From: Dasypus novemcinctus
Lineage: Eukaryota > Chordata > Mammalia > Cingulata > Dasypodidae
NCBI RefSeq assembly: GCF_030445035.2
Contig: NC_080696.1
Coordinates: 27,045,661 to 27,109,660, forward strand
Direction: 5' to 3'
Length of the DNA stretch: 64,000 nt
How positions within the stretch are numbered: position 1 is the first letter of the stretch; every line of letters starts with the position of its first letter. A program made the translations under genes and the position numbers. Below, piece after piece: positions 34,379-45,159 of the stretch. Under the pieces are notes generated by a model. It was given only the letters and a program-made list of their open reading frames with translations. It had not been told where the DNA came from and did not search any database.

Positions 34379-34930
34379 AATATTTGTCATCTTTTTGTGT
34401 CTGGCTTATATCACTCTATATGATGTATGCAAAGTTCAACAATGCTGTGGCATGTATCAGAACTTCATTCCTTTTTTACAGTTGAATAATACTCCATTGT
34501 GTGTATTTACCACATTTTGTTTATCCATTTACCTAACAATGTACACTTAGGGTTGCAACATTTTGAATATTGTGAATAACACTGCTATAAACATTGGAGT
34601 AGATATAACAGTTCCAGTCCCTGTTTTCAATTTCATTGAGTTTATATCAAAATTGATTGCTACCTTTTTGATAGAAAAAACTGAATAATTACCTATATTT
34701 TTCTTTCTAATAAATTTTAAATTTTTGAGTGAATTTGACTTACAGAAAAGTAGCAAAGATATTATAGAGAGTTGCCATTATTTCTTACACAAGTTCCCCT
34801 GATGTTAACATTTTACATTTCTGTAGGTACATTCATGAAAACTATGAAATGAACATTGGTCCATTACTATTGGCTAAACCCTAGTCTTTATTCATAGTGC
34901 ACTAGATTCTCTATTATTGCATTTTTATGT
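34379..34930 (-). mobile_element. Old L1 remnant, right part
   Basis: Continues the interrupted old L1: minus-strand 3' portion of ORF2 and adjacent 3' sequence, for example TTGTGTCTGGCTTATATCAC and the block with ATACTCCATTGTGTG (C-terminal ORF2). From about 34730 to 34930 the sequence resembles another old L1 3' region; that part is less sure. Confidence 0.6.
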
Positions 34931-35388
34931 TTCAGATTTCAAACCACATTGACACATTTCTATTTAAATGACTTAAAAACATGAACTGTTTGATAATAAA
35001 CTTTTGGATATAGTACTTTACATTATTGCAGTTTCATCAATAATTTTAGTAATTCCTATTTCTGAAAAAAATAGTTTCATTCATTTATATCTAATGGACA
35101 TTTTAGTTCTAAGTGTATATTTCTCTTAGAAATCCCCAGATAAACAAAGTGAAGGGTTTATGAAATATTTAATAATTAAATCAATAAAGACCTTTGGTCT
35201 TCCTACCCACCCCTAATAAATTTGGTTTCTTTTTACAAATAATCTACTCAAATAGGAGTAGATGCCTGTGGGTGTGACAGCCACATTAATTTAGCCAGAA
35301 ATTATTAAGTTAATTTAAGAGTGCTGTGCATTTAAATATTACTTTTATACTGTGACCAAACAAGATATTTTATGTTTATAAATTAATG

Positions 35389-35404
35389 AAAATATGAGCA
35401 AAAG
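35389..35404. repeat. Left TSD of HAL1-like element
   Basis: AAAATATGAGCAAAAG, identical to 39586-39601. Confidence 0.92.
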
Positions 35405-36800
35405 GGAGAACCAGCAAGATGGTGGCAGAGTTAGGTGTTCCTAGAGTCAGTTCCTGCTACAGGGCAGTTAGTAAACACCCACAGCTATCTGAAGCTAGCT
35501 GAAGCACCTGTTAGGGATCTCCAGGAGACCAGAAGAGTGTCCTGCAACATCCGTGAAGGCATGGAATGAGGAGACTGCCAATGTGCAGAGAAGAATCATA
35601 AATAGACCACTACACATGACAGAGGCTGGTGCCCATCCTCCACTGGAGGAACAAGCCACCTTGGGAGTGGTTCCACTGCTGTAATTGAAAGGTCCACTTA
35701 CCAAAAATGCAGAGGACGTTTGGGCACCAACTTCAACTACTGATGAGGAAATTCAGTGGGCTAAAGTATAACCCTAAGAACAACTAAAGTTTGATCCTGT
35801 CCAAGGCAGAAAGAGGCCAGTAACCACCATTTTAACTCCATGTCTGGCATGAAAGGAAGTGGTGCAGACTGAAAATCACAGCACTGGTAGCGAACGGCTT
35901 CTTTCAATACAGATCAGATTGCAGCTCCAGCCTAGGCCCCAGCCTAACCTCTGGCAGAGAGGAAGCTGGAGGAAACTGCATCAGCCTTTCTGGGAGATTA
36001 CTGGTCAAGCTGCAGAGACCAGTGATCATCCTACAGTGGCTGCACAAGTCACCCCTAGAGCTATTCTATGGCTGAAATTGAAAGCTCCAGTTCCCAAAAA
36101 CAGGGGAGGAGGAGATGGTTGGACAACAATTTCAGCTACTGATAATAGACTCAGCTGTCTAAGGTATAACCCTAGGAACAGCTGGGTGTGGATCTGTCCA
36201 AGTCAGAAAGAGGCTGGTAGCCACCATTTTGACTCCACCCCCAGCATGAGGGGAAGTTGGGCTGACTGAAAGTCACAGTGATAGTAGGAACCAGTTTCTT
36301 TTACCAAGATTGGTCTGCAACCCTAGACTAGGCTTCAGCCCCACCTCTGGTGGGAGGATGCTGGTGGGTCTGCACCAGCCTATCCAATAATGGTAGGTAC
36401 CTTTGGCTGGCACAGATTGAATAATCTGAAGTCTACCAATGCAACTACAGTCATCTTGGATCCACACTGCATAGATTGCTGCCCACGACTGCAGCTCCAT
36501 CCCCACTCCAGGCAGGAAAGTAAGGGGTGTAAAGCTTCATCAGTCTCTCTGGGCATAACTTGGGTTGGCTTGAACAACTTGGATTGTTCCACACAGCTGT
36601 GACTCTGACCCTATCCCTGGCAAAGGAGAAAGTTGAGAGACGCATCATCAGTCCCTGGGGCAATGAGGGCAGCTAGAGCCTCCACAGTTTATAGCACCAA
36701 CTACATCCTTGGCTCCTACTGCACAAGCAGCAATGGAGAAAGGGCAGGAAGCCCTAAACTAAAGGAAAAAAAACTTCACCCATAATAAATAGTCTAGTAA
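35405..36800 (+). promoter_or_regulatory. HAL1 5' UTR with tandem units
   Basis: Two clear direct repeats about 398 bp apart: AGTATAACCCTAAGAAC near 35764 and GGTATAACCCTAGGAAC near 36162, both leading through AGGCAGAAAGAGGC / AGTCAGAAAGAGGC to CCACCATTTT(A/G)ACTCCA. More diverged partial units follow at about 36480 and 36600. Confidence 0.7.
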
Positions 36801-36801
36801 G

Positions 36802-37777
36802 TTGACGCCAAGACACCAACCAAAAATTACAATCCATACTAAGAAAAATAGGAAGATAATGGCAAAGTTAAAGGAACAAGATAAGTCTCCAGATGACATG
36901 AAGGAGTTGAGACAACTAATCATAGATGTTCAAACAAATCTCCTGAATAAATGCAATGAGATGACTAAAGAAATTAAGGATATTAAGAAGACACTAGATG
37001 AGCAGAGAAGAATTTGAAAGCATACATAGAAAAATAGCAGATCATATGGGAATGAAAGTTGCAATAAATGAAATTTTTAAAACTTTGGAATCATATAGTA
37101 GCAGATTTGAGGAGACAGAAGAAAGTATTGGTGAGCTTGAAAAAATGGCCTCTGAAAGTGAACATACAAAAGAACAGATGAGGAAAAGAATGGAAAAATT
37201 AAACAAGGTCTCAGGGAACTAAATGACAGCAAAAGGTGTGCAAATATACATGTCATGTGTGTCCCAGAAAGAGAAGGGAAAAGGGGTAGAAAGAATATTT
37301 GATAAAATAATGGTAGAAAATGTCCCAATCCTATTGGAGGACATAGATATCCATGTCCAAGAAATACAGCATATCCCCATATGAAAGAATCTGATTAGAT
37401 CATCTCTGAGACACACATTAATCAGAATGTTAGATGCCAAAGACAAAGAGAAAATTATGAAAACAGCAAGAGAAAAGCAATGCGTAACATAGAAGGGATA
37501 TTCAATAAGATTAGTTGCTGATTTCTCACCAGAAACCATGGAGGCAAGAAGACAGTGGTCTGATATATTTAAGATACTACAAGAGGAAAACTTCCAGGCA
37601 AGAATCTTATATCAAGCAAGGCTGTCTTTCAAAAATGAGGGTGAGATTAGAATATTCACAGATAAACAGAACCTGAGAGAATTTCTAACCAAGAAACCAG
37701 ATTTTCAGGAAATACTAAAGGGTGTGGTAGCACCTGAAAATAAAAGACAGAAGAGAGAGCCTAGAAATAAAGATTGA
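36802..37777 (+). pseudogene. HAL1 ORF1 (L1 ORF1p-like), broken
   Basis: Three open pieces: 36802-37017 (frame 1), then 36998-37222 and 37538-37777 (frame 2). At least one frame shift near 37000-37015 and further stops between 37222 and 37538. The second piece is Glu/Lys-rich coiled coil and the third has MEARRQWSDIFK and FTDKQNLREF, the C-terminal domain, matching the intact L1 ORF1p on the other strand by motif. RNA-binding chaperone in its intact relatives. Confidence 0.85.
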
Positions 37778-37919
37778 ATCAATAAAAGTAACTAAAAGTG
37801 TCAAGAGTGGTGAAAATAAATGTGACAGGTAAAACTCAAATAGTCAGGAATAAACTTAACGAATGATGTAAAGCACTTGCATTCAGAAAACTTCAACTCA
37901 AAGTGAAAATAAATTTTAA

Positions 37920-38470
37920 AAGCCCTAAATAGCTGGATGGACATCCATGCTCTTGGATTGGAAGACTAAATATCATTGAGATGTCAATTCCACTCAAATT
38001 GATATATAGATTCAATGCAATCCTAATAAAATTCCACCAGAATTTTTAAAAAATTGAAAACACATTGTTAAAATTATTTTGAAAGCTAAGGGGTCTTGAA
38101 TATTCAGAAATTTACAAAGGAAAAGTAAACCCTCATCTCCAGACTTTAAATCATATTACCTAGCTATAGTGGTGAAGGTAGTGTGGTGCTGGTGTGGAGA
38201 CAGACCAATGAAACAAAATTGATTGTTCAGAGGCAGACCCTCATATGTATGGTCAAGTGATTTTTGACTAGCCTGTCAGACCCACACAGCTCAGGCAGAA
38301 CAGTTCATTCAACAACTGGTACTGAAAGAACTGGACATCCATAGCCAAAAGAATGAAAGAAGACCCCTGTCTCACACCCTATCCAAAAATTAACTGAAAA
38401 TGAATCAAAAACCTAAAAATAATAGCAAGAACCATAAAGCTTTTAGAAGAAATTGTAGGAGAATACCTTC
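37920..38470 (+). pseudogene. L1 ORF2-derived 3' scrap in HAL1
   Basis: Reads like the stretch following the L1 RT palm domain (CTTGGATTGGAAGACTAAA, then ATTCAATGCAATCC), and continues with sequence known from old L1 and HAL1 3' regions. No RT catalytic motif is included. Confidence 0.55.
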
Positions 38471-39585
38471 AAGACCTGGTGGTAGGTGGTGGAGTCTTAA
38501 AGGAGATGGGAGGAGAACTGAGAAGGACTGCTGATGTTTAATGTATGTTGACATTTTGATTAACTTTGCTATGGGGGTGTGGAAATATAGAGAGTGGATG
38601 GTAACAAATAGTGATTAACAGTTATTTCGTAAATTGGGATGTGACTGAAAATGGTAGTCTAGGTATGTTAATGCCAATTGACAGAATGCTGGGGAGTAAT
38701 CTGGGAACTAAATAGCACAGTGAACCAGAAGGTGACTGAGAATTTTGGTTGAGTGTCCTTTTTGAGTTAGAGCAAATGTATATCCCTACTAAAAGGTGGT
38801 GGGAATGTAGATAAGCATGGGAAAAATACAACTGGAGTGACCTATGGACTGTGGTTAGCAGTAATAATATAATACTATTGGATTAAGCCAAAGGTGCCCT
38901 GTGTTGATAATGGGACAATATGGAAGGCATGAGCCAAATGTACACTATGGATGTGGTAACAAGCAGATGATATTATCTTATCTGTGGCAAATGTTCCGCC
39001 ATGGTGTGGTGTGTTAATAGAGAGTTGTTGTTTGGGAAGCCTGCACATGTTTGTGATTGTTTATAAGTTTACAATTCATGTCATAAAAATATATTTAAAA
39101 AATAATAATAGGGTGAGTTTGGGGGAAAACACACCAAATTTAAGATAAGGACTATAATTAGTAGTAAGATTTTGATAATTTTCTTTTATGATTCGTAACA
39201 AACGTCTCACAACAGTGCAAGGTGTTGGTGGAGGACTGCTGTATGGGACCCCTGTATGATGTTATGCATGTTTGCTTTGTAAGTTCACAATTTTACTGTA
39301 CACTTAATTGTTAATGTATGTTCAAATATAAATGATATAAGATAATAATAATAGAGCGGGTTGGGGAAAATACTTTGATTAGTAGTAATACTTTGACAAT
39401 GCTATTTAATCATTAGTTTAAAAAGTTTAACAACAATGCAAAGTATTGGTGGTGGGGTGAGTTATGAGAGTCATGTATGATGTTAAACATGCTTGTTTTG
39501 TAAGTTCACAACCATTACTATACACTTATTGTTTATGTATGTTTATGTATGAATGATATATTTCAATAAACTTAAAAAATGAATA
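38471..39585 (+). repeat. HAL1 3' UTR with serial 3'-end units
   Basis: Three similar blocks (about 38830-39110, 39111-39352, 39353-39585), each ending in an A-rich AATAATAATAG- or AATAAA-like stretch. Blocks two and three share GTAAGTTCACAA and a TTGTTAATGTATGTT / TTGTTTATGTATGTT end. Confidence 0.65.
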
Positions 39586-39601
39586 AAAATATGAGCAAAA
39601 G
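39586..39601. repeat. Right TSD of HAL1-like element
   Basis: AAAATATGAGCAAAAG, identical to 35389-35404. Confidence 0.92.
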
Positions 39602-41788
39602 CACTTAACCCTATTGATGGTAATGCAGTAGTAATAAGGTGAATAAATGTTCACATCTTCTGTTCAGTTTCAATTATTCTGGGGACTTTTCTCACCATTC
39701 AGTGTGACATTCTGTGTTTCTTACTGCATTAATGATTTTATGTGTATTGCCTCATTTAATTCTCACAAAATCCCTATCAGTTAGCATTCTGATTATACCT
39801 ACATTACAGAAGTGGAAATTGAGGCATTGAGTATTTAAAGAAACATTTTTCCAGATACACAACTAAATCAAAGAACATGGATTTGAAACTGAATCTGTAT
39901 GATTCTAGAGTTCATATTCTTATGAATTTCATTTCTTTGTCTCTCCTGTTCTGATTCTAGGCTAAGTTGATCATCACTGGATTATATGTTTATATTTCTT
40001 GCATTTTAATAAAGGATTGATATTTGACCCAATGGCCTTATTAAATTTGTTTTACACTTTTGTTTTCTGGGTGAAAGCTTGTAGTTGGATATGTAGTTTA
40101 TAATTTTAGAACATTTCTCAAATACAAAGTATTCTAGGGACATAATGGAAGTGGAGAATTGGTTGTTTTAAAGCAAGCAAATAGATATGCATTGACAGAA
40201 ACAATTGCATATTTATTAGTTCAATTTAGCATTGTCAATTATTTTTATTCTAAGTCACATTTATAAAAATCATGTAATTAATATATTTAATAAATCCCAC
40301 TACTGTAATTTATTAACATCATATAATTAATAAATTGCACTAAATCTCACTATGCTTTTATTCTTCTACTTAGCAAAAATATAATTATATAAGCTATTTA
40401 AATGGTAAATTTTTGTTTTTGTACAGAGGATGGCGCAATCCTTCAAAGCTGGGAAAACAAAGTGAAAATGGAAGTAATTATTTGCATGACTCATGGAAAA
40501 ACTTCCTTTGTATGCAACAGCTGATATTTTAAGTGAAAGGGTAATAACTTCAATTTGTAAGAGCACTGATTTATATAAAATTTTATCACATTTTAAACTT
40601 TGAACTTCATAATCCTATAAGATTAACATTTATGCTAATTTATGAATGTCTGTACTTTACAATAGTCATGTAAACTGGAAACATATGCTTTGGTGAGTTG
40701 TATTAGATCAGTTTGGGCTTCATTATAAAAATAATTTGCAAATAACATACTCTTAAAGCTCTGGTCAACATGTCGACATGTTTGTTCTCCTTACTTATGT
40801 AGTTGTTGCCAATTTTTATACACAGGTGATGGGGTTATTACCTTCTGATTCTAAATCATTTGCTGTTTCCTTCACCAAGTTGCCTCCTTCATAAATGACA
40901 AAAGGAATCAGAAGCCTTTAACCTTTAGAGTTGAGTAGAGATGGTTGAAAACAAACATTCTCACCCTTTCCTCTTGATCCAGTGGAAGGAACTTGGTATT
41001 GGAGCCAGAGGTTATATGTTCAAATACCAGATCCATCATCTGTTATTTATTTAACTTTAACCTCATACATTGGTTTGCTACCAGTAAAATGTAGATAATA
41101 TGATCTACCATGAATTATTTCCTAGACAGAAACACTGAGCAATTGCTTAACTTGCGTTATTGGTTATCATGACAGCACTGTGAGGTGTGGTTAATTTTAC
41201 AAGTTTCAGTTCCCATTATTAAATGATGGATGAAAACAAAAACAACCAAATATTTAAGGTATACTTGTTATTTGTGACACTTAAAGCTAAGCATTTTCCC
41301 ATGCATCTTTCTCTATGATAAGGGATAAATCAGCTCATTTAAGTCATCAGTTTAAAATGACTTAAAGGCCCAATTAAGTTAAAAGTTTTAAAGAAATATT
41401 TGGGACAGTAGATCTGATTTCCAAGTGCCTCTTTTGTTACATGTTATTTCTTCTTCTATTTGTAGATAATGCTGTCTCCTAATCAGTGGTGAAAGAATTA
41501 GATGTGAAAATCACTTCTGCTCCTATTCAATCTTAATGGCAGGCATCACTAATAAATTGCAGACCTTCCTTCCTCAGTTCAAGGATGTGACTTCAGAATT
41601 CTCTCAACAATTCACTTCAGGAAGCTTCTACTAAATAGGCAGAGTTGGCATTTGAGACAAAAACTATTTGTAACCCAACCAAATATGACTCTTTCCCTTC
41701 CCCCATAAGGTAATTCTAGCTATTTTCAAGTATTTAATATCTTATCTCCATCCCAATTCTGCTTAACCTCTCACTATCACCTACAATA
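39602..41788. other. AT-rich DNA upstream of the receptor gene, no gene seen
   Basis: No frame above about 66 codons and no repeat recognised. As it precedes the receptor gene, it may hold the noncoding first exon and promoter, which I cannot locate. Confidence 0.45.
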
Positions 41789-41802
41789 ATGTTTGTGATC
41801 TT

Positions 41803-42047
41803 TTTTTTTATATACAATGTGAATCTTTATTGAAATTCCTCTACCCTTGAGCACACTTTATTCCCCAAGGTAACCATTTATAAGAGTTTGAAGTGAAACC
41901 AAACTCAGCATGTAAATGTGCTGCCTTCCCCCCAGCATGGGACATGACTCCTGGGGATGAGCCTCCCTGGTGCCGAGGGATTACTACCAAGTACCAGCTG
42001 ATGATGTTAACTAGAAAATGACCTTGAATAAAAGGGTCAACTCAGTC
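41803..42047 (-). mobile_element. Small retroposon antisense to the L1 3' UTR
   Basis: Exact 14-bp TSD ATGTTTGTGATCTT at 41789-41802 and 42048-42061. A T-run at the left end (41801-41809) is a poly(A) tail on the minus strand, and AATAAA lies on that strand about 16-20 bases before it (complement 41826-41831). The body (about 41890-42046) matches, in the plus direction, the sense strand of the L1 3' UTR (compare 46680-46820 plus, and 19560-19680 reversed). The retroposed RNA was therefore antisense to L1. Confidence 0.75.
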
Positions 42048-42172
42048 ATGTTTGTGATCTTAATGACCAAAGAAGCACATAAAGTAATGTTGCATACAGA
42101 TTCACCAAACATGCTGATGACTATGATAATACCATAAACTAGTATGAGAAGAATTTCTCTTTCTCATAATTG

Positions 42173-42175
42173 CAG
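42173..42175 (+). promoter_or_regulatory. Splice acceptor before the receptor coding exon
   Basis: A pyrimidine-rich run (TTTCTCTTTCTCATAATTGCAG, ending 42175) is a good 3' splice site. Olfactory receptor genes usually have a single coding exon joined to upstream noncoding exons by such a site. It argues against the upstream ATG at 42144, which would be intronic. Confidence 0.6.
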
Positions 42176-42221
42176 ATTCTACCTGCTCCTTTTGGTAGCT
42201 TTCATCTTTTCCTCTGAAATC

Positions 42222-43181
42222 ATGCAAAACCAAAGCTTTGTAACTGAGTTCACCCTCCTGGGGCTTTCTCAGAATCCAAATATTCAGAAAATAATATTTG
42301 TTGTGTTTTTGTTGGGCTACATTGTGACTCTTGGGGCAAACTTACTAATTGTAGTAACCATTGTCATCAGTCCAGCACTCCTGGGATCTCCCATGTACTT
42401 CTTTCTGGCTTTCCTATCCTTCCTGGATGCATGTTTCTCCTCTGTCATTGCCCCAAAGATGATTGTGGACTCCCTCTATGAGAGGAAAACCATTTCCTTC
42501 CAGGGCTGCATGATCCAGCTCTTTGCTGAACATTTCTTTGCTGGGGTAGAGGTGATTGTGCTCACAGCTATGGCCTATGACCGTTATGTGGCCATTTGCA
42601 AGCCCTTGCACTACCTTTCTATCATGAACAGGAAGCTCTGTGGCATTCTAATGGGTTTAGCCTGGACAGGGGGTTTCCTGCATTCTGTGATACAAATTCT
42701 TTTTACTTTCCAGCTGCCTTTCTGTGGTCCCAATGTCATTGATCACTTCATGTGCGACTTGTACCCATTGTTGGAGCTTGCCTGCACTGACACTCACATT
42801 CTTGGCCTTTTGGTGGTCGCCAACAGTGGGTTTATCTGCATTATAAACTTCTCCTTCTTGCTTTTCTCCTATGGTGTCATCTTGCTGTCTTTGAGGACCC
42901 ACAGTTTTGAAGGGCAACGGAAAGCTCTCTCCACCTGTGGATCTCACATTGCTGTTGTGATTTTGTTCTTTGTCCCGTGTATTTTTGTGTATGCACGACC
43001 CCCATTTGCTTTCTCCTTTGACAAAATTGTGGCAATATTTTACACCATCCTAACACCTTTGCTCAATCCTTTGATTTATACTTTCAGGAATAAGGAAGTG
43101 AAAAATGCCATCAGGAAGGTGTGGAACAGACTGGTGAAAGACAGAAAAAATAAAACAATAAAATTTTCAAAACAAATTTAA
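42222..43181 (+). CDS. Olfactory receptor, family 4 type (probably 4C-like), intact
   Basis: A 319-codon intronless class A GPCR of the class II odorant receptors, acting in the olfactory neuron cilium membrane through Golf. The ATG at 42222 follows the splice acceptor and gives the standard short N-terminus with a glycosylation site N3-Q-S. Visible landmarks: TM1 about 23-48 with GAN at 38-40; [18 protein letters not shown] at 57-74; C96 and C178, the likely conserved disulfide pair, with C168 and C188 also in loop 2; [10 protein letters not shown] at 117-126 at the end of TM3; KALSTCGSH at 234-242 before TM6; and [15 protein letters not shown] at 279-293 ending TM7. No stop or frame shift. 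Subfamily 4C is by resemblance; the exact ortholog is not settled. The odorant is unknown. Confidence 0.95.
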   Translation: MQNQSFVTEFTLLGLSQNPNIQKIIFVVFLLGYIVTLGANLLIVVTIVISPALLGSPMYFFLAFLSFLDACFSSVIAPKMIVDSLYERKTISFQGCMIQLFAEHFFAGVEVIVLTAMAYDRYVAICKPLHYLSIMNRKLCGILMGLAWTGGFLHSVIQILFTFQLPFCGPNVIDHFMCDLYPLLELACTDTHILGLLVVANSGFICIINFSFLLFSYGVILLSLRTHSFEGQRKALSTCGSHIAVVILFFVPCIFVYARPPFAFSFDKIVAIFYTILTPLLNPLIYTFRNKEVKNAIRKVWNRLVKDRKNKTIKFSKQI

Positions 43182-43788
43182 TTTAAGGAAAGAAATCAAA
43201 ATGGCCTTATACAAAACCTTTGGGGAGAGAATAGACCTTAAGTAATATAATGTTATAGAAAAAGCATTAACCTGGGGGAGTCAGGAAATGATGTTAGTGC
43301 ACTCAAACTATCAATTCTGAGTCAGAAACTCAGTATTCTTATGTGCAAAGTAAGAAAAGTTAAATTTTATGCTTGCTTAGAATTGCATAATCAAAATTAA
43401 AAACTATTAATCAGGAAAAGGAAACAAATTACCTATCAGACTGTTTGCTGCTCATACTGTACTTTGAAAAATGTTGAAGCTTTGTGGAAGAATACAAAAA
43501 TATCTTAGAAGAACTTCCTCAAACTCACTTAAAATAAGAAATTGATTGTTTAGGACACTGATCTCAGTGAATATAAATGTAAAACAAACAGCCAGAGCTC
43601 AAGAAAGGCAGACTCAAGCCACCTCAAAACCTCAACTGTAGGTGTTCCTGTACCACATGACTCCATCATTTAACAAAACTCCATTCATATCTGGCTATAG
43701 AATCTGAGTAATCTGGCCAATTTCCTGACAAATAAACATGGTTGCTTCTGTCTTGCATAAGGATGAGTTCTTCTTGTTGTTAATTCAG
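43182..43788 (+). other. Receptor 3' flank, candidate 3' UTR
   Basis: No other gene. AATAAA at about 43731-43736 is a candidate polyadenylation signal; two more AATAAA-like words lie in the last codons of the gene itself (about 43147-43165). Confidence 0.35.
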
Positions 43789-44080
43789 AAGTATGTAATA
43801 TTAATACATGCTATCATTAACCGGGTGGGTTGGGAGAAAGATACAACAAACGTAATATTTGAACTATAGTTAGTCATAATGTTTTGATGATGTTCTTTCA
43901 TGGTTTGTAACAATTGTTGCACAACAGTGTAAGGTGTTGTTGGTGGGGTAATGTATGTGAGCCCTATATGATGATATACATGTTTGCTTTGTAAGCTCAC
44001 AACTTGTACTAATACACTTATTGTTTATGTATGTTCATGTATGAATAATAAACTCCAATTTTAAAAAGTTGAAAATATTA
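43789..44080 (+). mobile_element. HAL1 3'-end copy (single unit)
   Basis: Matches the units that end the HAL1 at 39353-39585: GGTGGGTTGGGAGAAA, then GTAACAA..., GCACAACAGTGTAAGGTGTTG and TTGTTTATGTATGTTCATG. A 9-bp candidate TSD (TTAATTCAG at 43780-43788 and 44081-44089) is weak. Confidence 0.6.
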
Positions 44081-44089
44081 TTAATTCAG

Positions 44090-44889
44090 TAATGCGGAAA
44101 AATACTAAGTAATTTCTTTTCCTTTACTTGATCTTCCATATCGGTTTTCTTTCTCAGGATGATCTTTCAAATGGAGGCCCATGGGGGATTAAAATTGGTG
44201 TCTAGAACATTATCTTAACAAATTGTGTAGACCAAGTGAGTAATGAAGAATTACACATTTTAAGGATATTTACCTGCTCCGTTCTTTTGTTTTCTCATTG
44301 TCTTTTTGTTGTCGTAGCAAGGCTAGCTTCTTAATGGTCTTTTCCCTTTTCCCAGGGAGATTCTTATTGTTAAGTAGACCATTTATTCCTAAGAACTAGA
44401 TAGAGAAATTATGATCCAATGTAATTACTCACTTGTTTCATTAATCTGTGAATCAAAGACTTGAAATACTAAAAAATATTCTGGCCAGCCTATCATGACT
44501 GATTCATATCTGATCCATCATATTCTCAAATTCAAACACTTTTTTTATTTGAATACCTAACCTTTCATTATGAATTCTGGTTAAATTTTTCAAGGAGAAA
44601 AGAAAACATAATATTCAGCACAAGAGAAATCTAATACTGAATGCCATCTCCCCAGCATTTTTCATTCCAACAAAAGTTTGATGAACAGAATCTTGCAAAA
44701 GTTTCCCAGCAGCAGGTTTTGCTGCAACTATAGATTTTATTTTCTGTGTTGATGTTGTATAGGCATGGTGAATTTTTTTCCAATTTTATGAGCTCTTAGA
44801 CAATTTAACTTCACTAATGTTAAGTTGACTTTCTGAAGTTATTGTTGTATAATTACTCAAATAATTTTCAGAAACTTTGTCAATTTAAA
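44090..44889. other. Single-copy AT-rich DNA
   Basis: Nothing recognised. Confidence 0.4.
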
Positions 44890-44902
44890 AAGTGATGATT
44901 TT

Positions 44903-45146
44903 TAACCCACTGAATGGACTGGGACAGAGTGTAAACTACAATGTAAACTATAATCAATGCTGTATAACAATACTCCAAAATTTATTCATCAAATGCAATG
45001 AATGTGCCACACTAATACTGAAAGAAGTTGTTGATGTGGGAAAAGTCGGGGGTGTGGGGAGTGGGCTATATGGGAACCTTCTAAATATTTTAATGTAACA
45101 TTTTGTGTGATCTATGTATCTTTAAAAAATAAAAATATACTTAAAG
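44903..45146 (+). mobile_element. 5'-truncated L1 3' end
   Basis: About 244 bp of L1 tail (AACCCACTGAATGGACTGGG to TAATGTAACATTTTGTGTGATC and A-rich end), with a 13-bp TSD differing at one base (AAGTGATGATTTT at 44890-44902 and AAGTGATAATTTT at 45147-45159). Confidence 0.8.
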
Positions 45147-45159
45147 AAGTGATAATTTT

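Larger units (their letters stand above)
35405..39585 (+). mobile_element. Full-length HAL1-like (half-L1) retrotransposon
   Basis: About 4.18 kb between perfect 16-bp TSDs. The 5' end reads GGAGAACCAGCAAGATGGTGG. A repeated 5' UTR (35405-36800) is followed by a damaged ORF1 (36802-37777), a short stretch related to the 3' part of L1 ORF2 (about 37920-38470) and a long 3' UTR. No endonuclease or RT core is present, nor is there space for one. This is the known plan of HAL1 elements, which move with help from L1. Confidence 0.85.
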
